This document shows, piece by piece, positions 1-6,362 of a stretch of 7,409 nt of DNA (position 1 is the stretch's first letter; each line of letters begins with the position of its first letter). This DNA is from an uncultured Bacilli bacterium. GTDB lineage: Bacteria > Bacillota_I > Bacilli_A > RF39 > UBA660. The position numbers were made by a program, and so were the translations under genes. The stretch lies in the NCBI GenBank assembly GCA_934090595.1, contig CAKOJO010000057.1, positions 1 to 7,409 of the forward strand, given 5' to 3'. Under the pieces are notes generated by a model. It ran no database searches and had not been told where the DNA came from. It was given only the letters and a program-made list of their open reading frames with translations.

Positions 1-20
1 AACAATATCAACTTCTTCAT
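1..20 (-). CDS. Start of an unidentified gene, cut by the left edge
   Basis: Only six complete codons (MKKLIL) are inside the window, so no function can be given. The start is supported by an AAGGGAG ribosome binding site at 28-34, seven bases upstream of the ATG at 18-20, and by a promoter at 60-88. The Met-Lys-Lys-hydrophobic opening would fit a signal peptide or membrane anchor, but this is weak. It lies past the terminator of the pilus operon, so it is probably a separate transcription unit on the same strand. Confidence 0.5.
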
Positions 21-59
21 TTCTAATCTCCCTTTTTTATTTTACCTATTATTACAATA

Positions 60-88
60 AATATAACATAAAAATAACCATTGAGCAA
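60..88 (-). promoter_or_regulatory. Promoter for the gene cut by the left edge
   Basis: Read on the minus strand there is a -35 like TTGCTC (83-88), a 17-base spacer and a -10 TATATT (60-65). The -10 is preceded by TGT, forming an extended -10. Transcription would start near 52-54, about 30 bases before the ATG at 20. The site lies between the pilus-operon terminator and the ribosome binding site, where a new unit would be expected to start. Confidence 0.5.
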
Positions 89-120
89 TAATTTTAATTT
101 ACTTGTTAACACTTTTATTA

Positions 121-151
121 TAAATTTAAAAGACATGAAATTAATCATGTC
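121..151 (-). terminator. Rho-independent terminator of the pilus operon
   Basis: On the minus strand a hairpin with arms GACATGA and TCATGTC around a 6-base loop (132-151) is followed by TTTTAAATTTA (121-131). The stem starts directly after the TAG stop of the last sortase gene (152-154) and can be extended by two weaker pairs, partly into the stop codon. The stem is short and AT-containing, so it may be leaky. Its position at the end of the operon and ahead of a new promoter supports the call. Confidence 0.65.
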
Positions 152-715
152 CTAAATTCTATTTAATCTAATCGTATATCTTGTTGTTCCACTTAAAGTA
201 CAAGTAAACAAAGTTAAATCATAATTATTATTAATCATCTCATCCACTGAGTCTGCCTTTAACTCCTCAATTTCACAAACCTCATACTCATAGATATTAT
301 TATTAACATCAGTAATTGTAAACTTATTACCAACTTTTATATTTAGTAAAAAACCAAACTGATACCTACGATTATGTGCACATATAATCAAATTATTATC
401 TTCAATACTTCCATAATAAACTGTTGGTGAATATTTTAAATTATCTCTAGTATACTCTTTATTAATCGGCAAATATATATCTGAATTCTCTAAATGAATA
501 AACCCAATATACTCACTATCATTAATAACTAAAGAATCTTTTTTATCTTCACTACTAATATCAGCAATAGCAATCGTATCTTCCATTATGCTCATAATAT
601 CACTAACTTTATCTTTAGTAACAATATCAAGATACTTACCTCTAGCAACCAATAAAACTGAAGCCGTTATTAAAATAACACCTATAATAATTAATAAATT
701 ACCTATTTTTTTCAT
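152..715 (-). CDS. Short sortase, probable pilus wall-anchoring enzyme
   Basis: This is a cysteine transpeptidase of 187 residues. It has an N-terminal membrane anchor (about 5-24), an extracellular linker and a sortase core. The catalytic triad is visible: His114 (ICAHNRR), Cys172 (TLFTCT) and Arg179 (GTTRYTIRL). It has no C-terminal membrane segment and no DPW/DPF lid, so it is not class C. It resembles the roughly 190-210-residue sortases that sit beside class C enzymes in gut Bacillota, but I cannot assign its class from sequence alone. The ATG overlaps the end of the minor pilin gene by 17 bases and has no good ribosome binding site, only a GGGG at 731-734, so translation is probably coupled. 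By inference it attaches the finished pilus, through the LPQTG of the minor pilin, to the cell wall. The operon terminator follows directly. Confidence 0.85.
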   Translation of the reverse strand: MKKIGNLLIIIGVILITASVLLVARGKYLDIVTKDKVSDIMSIMEDTIAIADISSEDKKDSLVINDSEYIGFIHLENSDIYLPINKEYTRDNLKYSPTVYYGSIEDNNLIICAHNRRYQFGFLLNIKVGNKFTITDVNNNIYEYEVCEIEELKADSVDEMINNNYDLTLFTCTLSGTTRYTIRLNRI

Positions 716-1550
716 TTTTTTTAAAAGTTACCCCTAACAAAATAAATACTAAGCCAGTAAAAGCCAAAATATAAGTAACATAAACATTCTCTCCAGTTTG
801 TGGTAAATCATCAGAATAAATAATTTTAAATACATTTCCCTGAATTACATAAGAAATATTAAATCCCTCAATTGACTCTCCCTTAACACTATATTTATCA
901 CTTAATAAAACATTATCAATTACCGTCCAATTATCATCTTTCGTTATCAAATAATCATTAACCTTTTGATTATCATTAAATAACTCAGCTGTAACTCTTT
1001 TATCTTTAATATCTTTTTCAGTCTTCCATTCAATAATTATAGTTATATCCATTTTCTTTTGAATTTCTGTTTTAGGAATACTATAAATATCATAAATCCA
1101 ATCATTATTTTCAATTGTAGGTAAAGTAACCAAATAAGAATCTATTGATGTATACTTATTTAACTTATTAGTTTGTCTAATTAAATAAAGACCTAAATCC
1201 AAATTACTAAAAGAAACTTTTCCATTGTTATCAGATATACTAGATAATCTTTGTGTATTATCATTAATACAAGAAGCAAGCTCATTTACATCAATTTTAG
1301 TAACATCTTTAATATCAACATTACACTCAGTTAAACTAGATACATATTCATAATAAAGATTACTATTTAAATCAACTTTAGCATCTGCTATCTTAACTAT
1401 TTCAATATTTGCATCTGCTATTTTTTCATTATGTTCTTGCTCTGTTAACTCAAGTGTTATACTGCCCTTTCTGTTAAAATCTACTGTATTTGCTGATACT
1501 GTTAAAACAAACATGAAAGATATTCCTAATAACCATAATACTTTTTTCAT
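699..1550 (-). CDS. Minor (probable basal) pilin, LPQTG-anchored
   Basis: A 283-residue secreted, sortase-processed pilin subunit. A signal peptide spans about 1-20 (cleavage near VSA-N). An N-terminal beta domain (about 28-165) contains DLGLYLIRQ and ends in W-IYDIYSIP-K (151-160), which fits the classical pilin motif WxxxVxVYPK, with Lys160 as the likely acceptor for linkage to the shaft. Residues about 166-247 look like a CnaB-type domain (EWKTEKDIKDKR, NWTVIDNVL, YSVKGES). The sorting signal is LPQTG (249-253), a hydrophobic segment and a basic tail. Cys76 and Cys94 could form a disulfide. An AGAGAGGAAG ribosome binding site (1558-1567) lies seven bases before the ATG and runs into the class C sortase stop codon. 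Order after the polymerising sortase and similarity of layout to streptococcal FctB/RrgC-type subunits suggest the pilus base. An ancillary rather than basal role is possible. Confidence 0.8.
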   Translation of the reverse strand: MKKVLWLLGISFMFVLTVSANTVDFNRKGSITLELTEQEHNEKIADANIEIVKIADAKVDLNSNLYYEYVSSLTECNVDIKDVTKIDVNELASCINDNTQRLSSISDNNGKVSFSNLDLGLYLIRQTNKLNKYTSIDSYLVTLPTIENNDWIYDIYSIPKTEIQKKMDITIIIEWKTEKDIKDKRVTAELFNDNQKVNDYLITKDDNWTVIDNVLLSDKYSVKGESIEGFNISYVIQGNVFKIIYSDDLPQTGENVYVTYILAFTGLVFILLGVTFKKNEKNR

Positions 1551-1554
1551 ACTT

Positions 1555-2412
1555 TTACTTCCTCTCTATCTTCTCTTTTGGATAAACAAATATACTTTTA
1601 TAATCAATATTTTTATTAAATGGTTTAAGCACTAAAGCTACTAACCAAAGAAATAATATCGGTAAAGAAATAAATACCCAAACTATTGATTTACTAATTT
1701 TAAAAGCCTTAGTCGTAATATATGACTTCTTTTTAGAATCATCAATTCTATGAGCTCTTACTAGTAACCTATGTGTATTAATTCCATACGGTGTACAAGT
1801 CATCAGTGTTACATATTCTTTATTTTTACTTATTTTAAGTGGTTCTATATTCTTCGGTTTAACAGTAACTATTTTATCAACCTGATAAGTAAATACTCTA
1901 TCATATACAGTTATCGTAAAAGTATCATTTTCCTCTAATCTATCTAAATGAGTGAATAATTTAGCAGAAGGTAATCCTCTATGAGCAGATAAAACTACAT
2001 GAGTACCAGTAGTACCCGTTGGAAAACTTGACCCTTTTAAATGTCCAACTGAATTAGATAACACATTTGAACTCGTTCCATGATAAATTGGCAATTCAAC
2101 ATTAATCTTTTCAATAGTTAAATATCCAATCATTCCATCATTAACATTTAATATGTCATTATACCCTTTTATTTTTTTATAATTAATAAAGGGATCTTTT
2201 AATTTCATAAGCGCTTTGTTATACTTTATCGCTTCATTAAAATCTTTAGTATAATCATCTTTTTTAACAACACTAATTTTTTCTTCGTAATTATCAATAT
2301 TCGCAGTTTGAATTCTTTCATTATAATAATTACTAAATGAAGGATAAATTAATATAGCAAGGCCTATGAAGAAAAATAATACTAATATAATTGTTGTTTT
2401 ATTCTTTTTCAT
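1555..2412 (-). CDS. srtC: Class C (pilin-polymerising) sortase
   Basis: A 285-residue membrane transpeptidase that would join pilin monomers by a bond between the Thr of one LPXTG and a Lys of the next subunit. It has an N-terminal membrane segment (about 7-25), a DPF lid motif (73-75) as in class C enzymes, catalytic His144 (SAHRGLP), Cys206 (TLMTCTPYG) and Arg215 (NTHRLLVRAHR). A C-terminal membrane segment (about 240-262) is followed by a cytoplasmic tail; two membrane segments plus the lid are typical of the class. An AAGGAAG ribosome binding site (2421-2427) stands eight bases before the ATG. It lies downstream of the major pilin across a 118-base gap containing a strong hairpin, and only four bases before the minor pilin gene. 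All the catalytic residues are present, so it should be active. Confidence 0.95.
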   Translation of the reverse strand: MKKNKTTIILVLFFFIGLAILIYPSFSNYYNERIQTANIDNYEEKISVVKKDDYTKDFNEAIKYNKALMKLKDPFINYKKIKGYNDILNVNDGMIGYLTIEKINVELPIYHGTSSNVLSNSVGHLKGSSFPTGTTGTHVVLSAHRGLPSAKLFTHLDRLEENDTFTITVYDRVFTYQVDKIVTVKPKNIEPLKISKNKEYVTLMTCTPYGINTHRLLVRAHRIDDSKKKSYITTKAFKISKSIVWVFISLPILFLWLVALVLKPFNKNIDYKSIFVYPKEKIERK

Positions 2413-2451
2413 AAGTCTTACTTCCTTATTATAATATTTTTAAATTTCTTC

Positions 2452-2457
2452 ATTATA
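2452..2457 (-). promoter_or_regulatory. Isolated TATAAT box upstream of srtC (weak candidate)
   Basis: A perfect TATAAT on the minus strand lies 40 bases upstream of the class C sortase ATG, just after the intergenic hairpin. The bases 17 upstream (TTCCTC, inside the hairpin arm) are a poor -35, and in such AT-rich DNA a chance TATAAT is likely. It is recorded because a secondary promoter here would separate enzyme from pilin expression. Confidence 0.15.
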
Positions 2458-2467
2458 TGATTTATTC

Positions 2468-2495
2468 TAGTTAAGAGGAATTCTCCTCTTAACTA
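2468..2495 (-). promoter_or_regulatory. Strong intergenic hairpin between major pilin and srtC
   Basis: A perfect inverted repeat has 12-bp arms (TAGTTAAGAGGA and TCCTCTTAACTA on the plus strand) around a 4-base loop. On the minus-strand transcript it follows the major pilin stop codon by about 35 bases. What follows is GAATAAATCAT, not a U-tract, so it is not a canonical terminator. A hairpin here could protect the 3' end of a processed pilin mRNA or cause partial attenuation, giving more pilin than sortase. That role is inferred; the repeat itself is clear. Confidence 0.6.
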
Positions 2496-2530
2496 ATAAA
2501 TCCTATTAAGCTGTATTTTATTTGCTTAAA

Positions 2531-3850
2531 TTAAGCATTGAATTTAGACATTCTATATTTAGAAACTAATACTGTTCCTAAAGATAAAACCATAATTGTA
2601 CCAACAACTACAAATAATGTTGTACCAATACCACCTGTTGTAGGAAGTAGTGTTCCTGTTGTATTTATAACATTATAAGCTTCATTAGTTCCAGTAGTTA
2701 CTGCAAATCTATCAGCAAGCTTAGTAAATCCTTCTGGTGCAGTTTCTTCTTGTAAGTAGTAAGTAGTACCCTTTGCAAGACCTTTAATAGTAACTGTTCC
2801 AGCTTCCATTAAAACTCCTTCTTCATTAGCAGTTGCAACACGATAAACTCCATCGCTTTCTTTAACTACTTTAATTTCTTCTCCGCCTGTTGCAGCATCA
2901 AATAATTTAAACTTAGCACCAACTAAATTAGCACCCTTATCACTTACTTTTATAAATGATACTGAAGATATTTCAGTTGTTACTGAACTAATTGTTTTTT
3001 GATTATTACCAAAATCTAATTTAGCATTATTATTTTGTGAACCATTTGCAGCTTTTTCATTAATTGTTGCAGAGTAAGTAATTACTATTTTACTAACCTT
3101 TGCAAGATTAACACCAGAAAAATCAACTTTAAATGTATAATTACTAGTAGCAGTTTCAACAATAGAAGCTGTTAATCCAGTTACTTCATTACCATCTTTA
3201 TCTAGATATTTAATAGCAATATCTTTATTATATGTTAATCCTTCGCTCATTTTATCTGTTACAACATAATTTTCAGCACCTGCAGCAACAGTTACATTAA
3301 TCGTATAATCTACTACATCACCAATTTTACCAGTTGATACAGGAGCAGTTTTTTCAATTGTTGGTTCAGCATTCTTTTCTTCTATTTTTGCTGTTAAATC
3401 AGTTGTACTTAAATGACATAAAGCACCTAAAGAAGAATCAACTAAATAATATCCTAATCCTAAACCATCAATTTTACCAGTTCCAGCACCTGCTTCGATT
3501 GTTACAGAGCCCTCTGCTGCTTTGTTATTATTCTTTGCATAAGCTAAAGCCTTTTTAGCAAGTTCAGCAACATCTGCATTATCATTTATTGTTACATAAT
3601 TATTTTTATCAATTGTAACATAAGAACTTCCATCACTAGCAAAGAAATCAGCCCATTTACTATTTATTGTATATGCATAAGATTTATTTACTTGATCATA
3701 AGATAAATCTAGTAATTTATATGCATTATAAGTAGTATCAAAACTTGTTTGTTTTCTAGTAATTTCAATAGATCCTGTTGCAGCATTAACATTAACAGCT
3801 GCAAATAATGAAATTATTCCTAAGAATAATACTCTAAATATTTTTTTCAT
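2531..3850 (-). CDS. Major pilin (shaft subunit), isopeptide-forming fimbrial protein, LPTTG
   Basis: A 439-residue secreted pilin that would polymerise into the pilus shaft. A signal peptide covers about 1-23 (VNA-A). The N-terminal domain (about 25-160) ends with GLGYYLVDSSLGALC and KIEEKN; Lys159 in EEKN sits where other backbones have the YPKN linking lysine. A second domain (about 163-285) carries a likely isopeptide set, Lys167 (TIEKT), Asp199 (VVTDKM) and Asn275 (NNNAKL). A C-terminal CnaB domain (about 295-398) has Lys301, Glu368 (YYLQEETAPEGF) and Asn396 (NVINT). LPTTG is at 402-406, with a membrane segment and basic tail. The first ATG with sensible context is at 3848-3850, with AAAGGAAGG at 3862-3870. 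The frame is open upstream to a TTG at 3895, but that start would overlap the ribosome binding site and put 15 charged residues before the signal peptide, so it is rejected. It lies between the tip adhesin and the class C sortase. Confidence 0.92.
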   Translation of the reverse strand: MKKIFRVLFLGIISLFAAVNVNAATGSIEITRKQTSFDTTYNAYKLLDLSYDQVNKSYAYTINSKWADFFASDGSSYVTIDKNNYVTINDNADVAELAKKALAYAKNNNKAAEGSVTIEAGAGTGKIDGLGLGYYLVDSSLGALCHLSTTDLTAKIEEKNAEPTIEKTAPVSTGKIGDVVDYTINVTVAAGAENYVVTDKMSEGLTYNKDIAIKYLDKDGNEVTGLTASIVETATSNYTFKVDFSGVNLAKVSKIVITYSATINEKAANGSQNNNAKLDFGNNQKTISSVTTEISSVSFIKVSDKGANLVGAKFKLFDAATGGEEIKVVKESDGVYRVATANEEGVLMEAGTVTIKGLAKGTTYYLQEETAPEGFTKLADRFAVTTGTNEAYNVINTTGTLLPTTGGIGTTLFVVVGTIMVLSLGTVLVSKYRMSKFNA

Positions 3851-3861
3851 ATTTTCTTTTT

Positions 3862-3870
3862 CCTTCCTTT
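3862..3870 (-). promoter_or_regulatory. Ribosome binding site fixing the major pilin start
   Basis: AAAGGAAGG on the minus strand ends 11 bases before the ATG at 3850. It falls inside the reading frame that would be added by the upstream TTG at 3895, so it argues for the shorter protein beginning MKKIFRVLF. Confidence 0.65.
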
Positions 3871-3911
3871 TATTGTAATAAGTATTTACTTTCAAATTCT
3901 AAAGTGCCAGC

Positions 3912-5759
3912 TTAACACACTTTATTCTTTCTAAGTAAATTCTTTAATATATAAATAACAGCACCCCCTGTGAAGGTTATACCTGTTATTATCAAAATTA
4001 ATCCCCAAGAGCTTCCCGTTTCTGGTAACTCATAATCACCTATATTAACAAATACAATGTCAATATCTTTAGTAAGGGTTCCACTATATTTATAATTACT
4101 ATCACACTTATCGTTAACACATACCTCAGTTTTATATCCATCCTTATTTAACTCTTCCAAATCAAATTTAGATTCCCTCGGGATATTTACAAACTCAGCC
4201 TTCTCATTACCTTTAAGACTTATTGTAGCTTTTCCATCAACAAATTCTAATGTCTTCTCTGAAGCATTGTTATCACTGTCATAGAAATTATATTTATATT
4301 TTCCACTTAACAAATTATTATCTTTATCTGTTAAAGTAATCTTAATATTAAACTTTGTTTTATTATTTTTTATATTCTCTAGTTTTTTCTCAACAATAAG
4401 CCTTTTATATTGTTCATAATTAACTTTAATAACATTTTTTGACTCATCTTTTGAAATTTTTATACAACCACTAGTTGGATTAGTATCTATAAACTCATAA
4501 CCTTTTCGTTTATTTTCAATCATTTCAGAAGTTACACAAACTTGTTTACCACTCTTAGCCTCACTGGTCGTAGTTTCACCTAATTTACCATCATAATAAT
4601 ACTCTATTTTATAACCATATTGTTTCCAATAAACCATAGATGACTTATCTTGTGAAACTGTATTCTTAAGGCCTTCCCCAGTTAAATTAAACGAATCATT
4701 TGTTCTGTGCCATCCAGTAGATGCATCTTCATCTATTAGAATATCAAATGAATAAGATTTTTTAGTTTCACCAACATTACCAACATTAATAGTTACAGTT
4801 TTACCATCAACACTTATATCACTACTTGATGCACTGCCAGGAACATAAGTAAAATCATTTGCAATCTCATCCACTAATTCAGCTTTTGTTGCCGCTGGTG
4901 CTTTTACCTCAGTTTGTGTAATTGATTTAGTAATTGCTGTAAAACTCTCAGAAAGTGAAGCAGAATCTGAAGCCTCAAAGCTATGAATATTAGTAGGCAA
5001 AGATGCAACATTATCCATCAGCTCTTTTGCTCCAACATCAGGAGAATTTTTTTCTTGGATAAATACTGAAAATATTTCTATACCACTTTCTTTAGCATTT
5101 GTAGCTTCTAGTATAGTTTGCGTTTGAGCACTATCATCATATTTTCCATTCCATGGTAAACCATCACTAAGCAAAATTATATGTTTACTAGTCGCATTAG
5201 TAACATTATTTAATAAAGTTGCAGCTTCTTTTAGTGCCAAATAAGTAAGTGTATTTAAACCAGAAGCACCAGACCAAGTATTAGCCATTAATGCAGAATT
5301 CCTAAAATTTCTTTCTATTTTTATATCATCAGCAAAAGTTATAGCAGCAATCTGCACATTTGTTACACCATTTGTTGTATAATAACGTTCGAGCGTACTT
5401 GAAGAAGACTCTGATATTCTTCTAGAAATATATATCCTGGAATGTACTCCATCCAAATCAGTTTTTGTCATTGTAGCTGATCTATCTACAACATAAACAA
5501 TATATGGTCTAGCTTCTTCCTTAGATATAGTACTATTATTTTTACCAATAACATCAAAAGTTACCGTATATCTTCCTGGAACACTTGTTTTCTTAACCTT
5601 CTTTGTAACCATAGCATGCCCTGCATCTGAAATATCTCCAGCAAATATTTCAGGATCTTTAATATCTCCTCTATCAGCAGCAAATACAAAAAGTGGGTTA
5701 AAAACATTTAATATAAGTGCAAATAAAGTAACATATAATAGTATTTTTTTTCTTTTCAT
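3912..5759 (-). CDS. Von Willebrand A domain adhesin, probable pilus tip, LPETG
   Basis: A 615-residue secreted, wall-sorted protein. A signal peptide covers about 1-28 (VFA-A). A von Willebrand A domain (about 85-282) has the metal-binding (MIDAS) motif D92-R-S94-A-T96, a Thr near 170-172 (GLNTLTYLALK) and Asp199 (ILLSDGLP), so ligand binding is likely metal dependent. A beta domain (about 285-375) follows. Next is a MucBP-like module (about 382-449, YKIEYYYDGKLGE to IKVNYEQ) with Cys408 and Cys432. Then comes a CnaB-like domain (about 454-573) with candidate isopeptide residues Lys458/459, Glu535/536 and Asn572, and Cys547/Cys552. LPETG is at 578-582, with a membrane segment and tail. I saw no YPKN-type pilin motif, which fits a terminal subunit. 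The layout resembles RrgA/PilA-type tip adhesins. Start at ATG 5757-5759: the GGGAGG site is eight bases upstream, but only two bases from the alternative TTG at 5765. Confidence 0.88.
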   Translation of the reverse strand: MKRKKILLYVTLFALILNVFNPLFVFAADRGDIKDPEIFAGDISDAGHAMVTKKVKKTSVPGRYTVTFDVIGKNNSTISKEEARPYIVYVVDRSATMTKTDLDGVHSRIYISRRISESSSSTLERYYTTNGVTNVQIAAITFADDIKIERNFRNSALMANTWSGASGLNTLTYLALKEAATLLNNVTNATSKHIILLSDGLPWNGKYDDSAQTQTILEATNAKESGIEIFSVFIQEKNSPDVGAKELMDNVASLPTNIHSFEASDSASLSESFTAITKSITQTEVKAPAATKAELVDEIANDFTYVPGSASSSDISVDGKTVTINVGNVGETKKSYSFDILIDEDASTGWHRTNDSFNLTGEGLKNTVSQDKSSMVYWKQYGYKIEYYYDGKLGETTTSEAKSGKQVCVTSEMIENKRKGYEFIDTNPTSGCIKISKDESKNVIKVNYEQYKRLIVEKKLENIKNNKTKFNIKITLTDKDNNLLSGKYKYNFYDSDNNASEKTLEFVDGKATISLKGNEKAEFVNIPRESKFDLEELNKDGYKTEVCVNDKCDSNYKYSGTLTKDIDIVFVNIGDYELPETGSSWGLILIITGITFTGGAVIYILKNLLRKNKVC

Positions 5760-5767
5760 TTTCAAAA

Positions 5768-5773
5768 CCTCCC
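5768..5773 (-). promoter_or_regulatory. Ribosome binding site fixing the tip adhesin start
   Basis: GGGAGG on the minus strand is eight bases from the ATG at 5759 and only two from the in-frame TTG at 5765. The spacing favours the ATG, giving a protein beginning MKRKKILLYV. Confidence 0.7.
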
Positions 5774-5783
5774 AAACTAATTT

Positions 5784-6344
5784 TTACTTTGACCATACTT
5801 TAAATAGTACTTTACCAATCAAATTTTCTTTTTTTATATTTCCTATTTCTTTATTTCTAGAATCTGATGTATCTTTTCTATCATCATTTAAAACAAAATA
5901 TTCTTCACTTTGTATCATAATAGGAAATTTAATATCATCAATCGTAAAATCTATATTTGCAAAATTATCATTTTCTACCAATTGATTATTTCTATAAACC
6001 TTACCATCTTTATCAATATTAATCGTATCACCAGAAATGCCAATCACTCTAGATATCAATATTTTATTACCATAATAATAAGCTATTATATCATTAGGTT
6101 TAATACTATTAGTCTTAACAGATACCACAATATCACCTGACTTATATAAGCTATTCATTGCATCTGTATTAAGCTGTAATACTGGCATTAAAAATGTAGC
6201 AATTAAAGTACCTATGGCAGCTATTATTATTAAAACTATAATTGTATTCATTATAATACGGCTAAAACCACTATTATACTTAGTCCTTTTTAATTCTTTT
6301 TCAATTTGTTCAGTAGTTAAAGAGTTTAAATCTATCTTCTTCAT
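5784..6344 (-). CDS. Signal peptidase I-like pilus assembly protein, apparently inactive (SipA-like)
   Basis: A 186-residue membrane protein of the type I signal peptidase fold. It has a cytoplasmic N-terminus, a membrane segment (about 31-53) and an extracellular domain with the family boxes: SGDIVV (69-74), SRVIGISGDTINI (98-110), KVYRNNQLV (115-123) and LNDDRKDTSDSR (152-163). The catalytic Ser that normally precedes Met in SMxPTL is Ala62 here (DAM, 61-63). The catalytic Lys of the KRVIG box is Ser98 (ISRVIG). Loss of both residues is known for Streptococcus pyogenes SipA, a signal-peptidase-like protein needed for pilus polymerisation, and this gene is also in a pilus operon. An assembly or chaperone role is therefore inferred. 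Start: ATG at 6342-6344, eight bases from GAGAAG (6353-6358); the in-frame TTG at 6350 is only two bases from it. The gap to the coiled-coil gene upstream is 18 bases. Confidence 0.82.
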   Translation of the reverse strand: MKKIDLNSLTTEQIEKELKRTKYNSGFSRIIMNTIIVLIIIAAIGTLIATFLMPVLQLNTDAMNSLYKSGDIVVSVKTNSIKPNDIIAYYYGNKILISRVIGISGDTINIDKDGKVYRNNQLVENDNFANIDFTIDDIKFPIMIQSEEYFVLNDDRKDTSDSRNKEIGNIKKENLIGKVLFKVWSK

Positions 6345-6352
6345 AAACAATA

Positions 6353-6358
6353 CTTCTC
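6353..6358 (-). promoter_or_regulatory. Ribosome binding site fixing the SipA-like start
   Basis: GAGAAG on the minus strand is eight bases from the ATG at 6344 but only two from the in-frame TTG at 6350. The ATG is therefore the better start, giving a protein beginning MKKIDLNSL. Confidence 0.5.
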
Positions 6359-6362
6359 ATTT

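Noticed and set aside
2524..2536. Inverted repeat GCTTAA-A-TTAAGC over the major pilin stop codon
   Set aside because: A 1-base loop cannot form this hairpin as written, and the arms are mostly A/T, so chance is likely.
3334..3558. Plus-strand open frame of 74 codons inside the major pilin gene
   Set aside because: It is antisense to a well-supported pilin coding region, has low-complexity Leu/Gln/Phe-rich composition and shows no recognisable domain.
3851..3911. Possible separate promoter for the major pilin (TTGAAA and TACAAT on the minus strand)
   Set aside because: The two boxes are only 12 bases apart, too close for a sigma-A promoter, and no alternative spacing gives a convincing pair.
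3901..3923. Inverted repeat AAAGTG...CACTTT at the end of the tip adhesin gene, considered as a terminator
   Set aside because: The arms are only 6 bp with an 11-base loop, the repeat spans the stop codon, and no U-tract follows on the minus strand. Continued transcription into the pilin is more likely.
5910..6140. Plus-strand open frame of 76 codons antisense to the SipA-like gene
   Set aside because: Its Ile/Asn/Tyr-rich translation is what AT-rich antisense DNA gives, and the opposite strand carries clear signal-peptidase family motifs.
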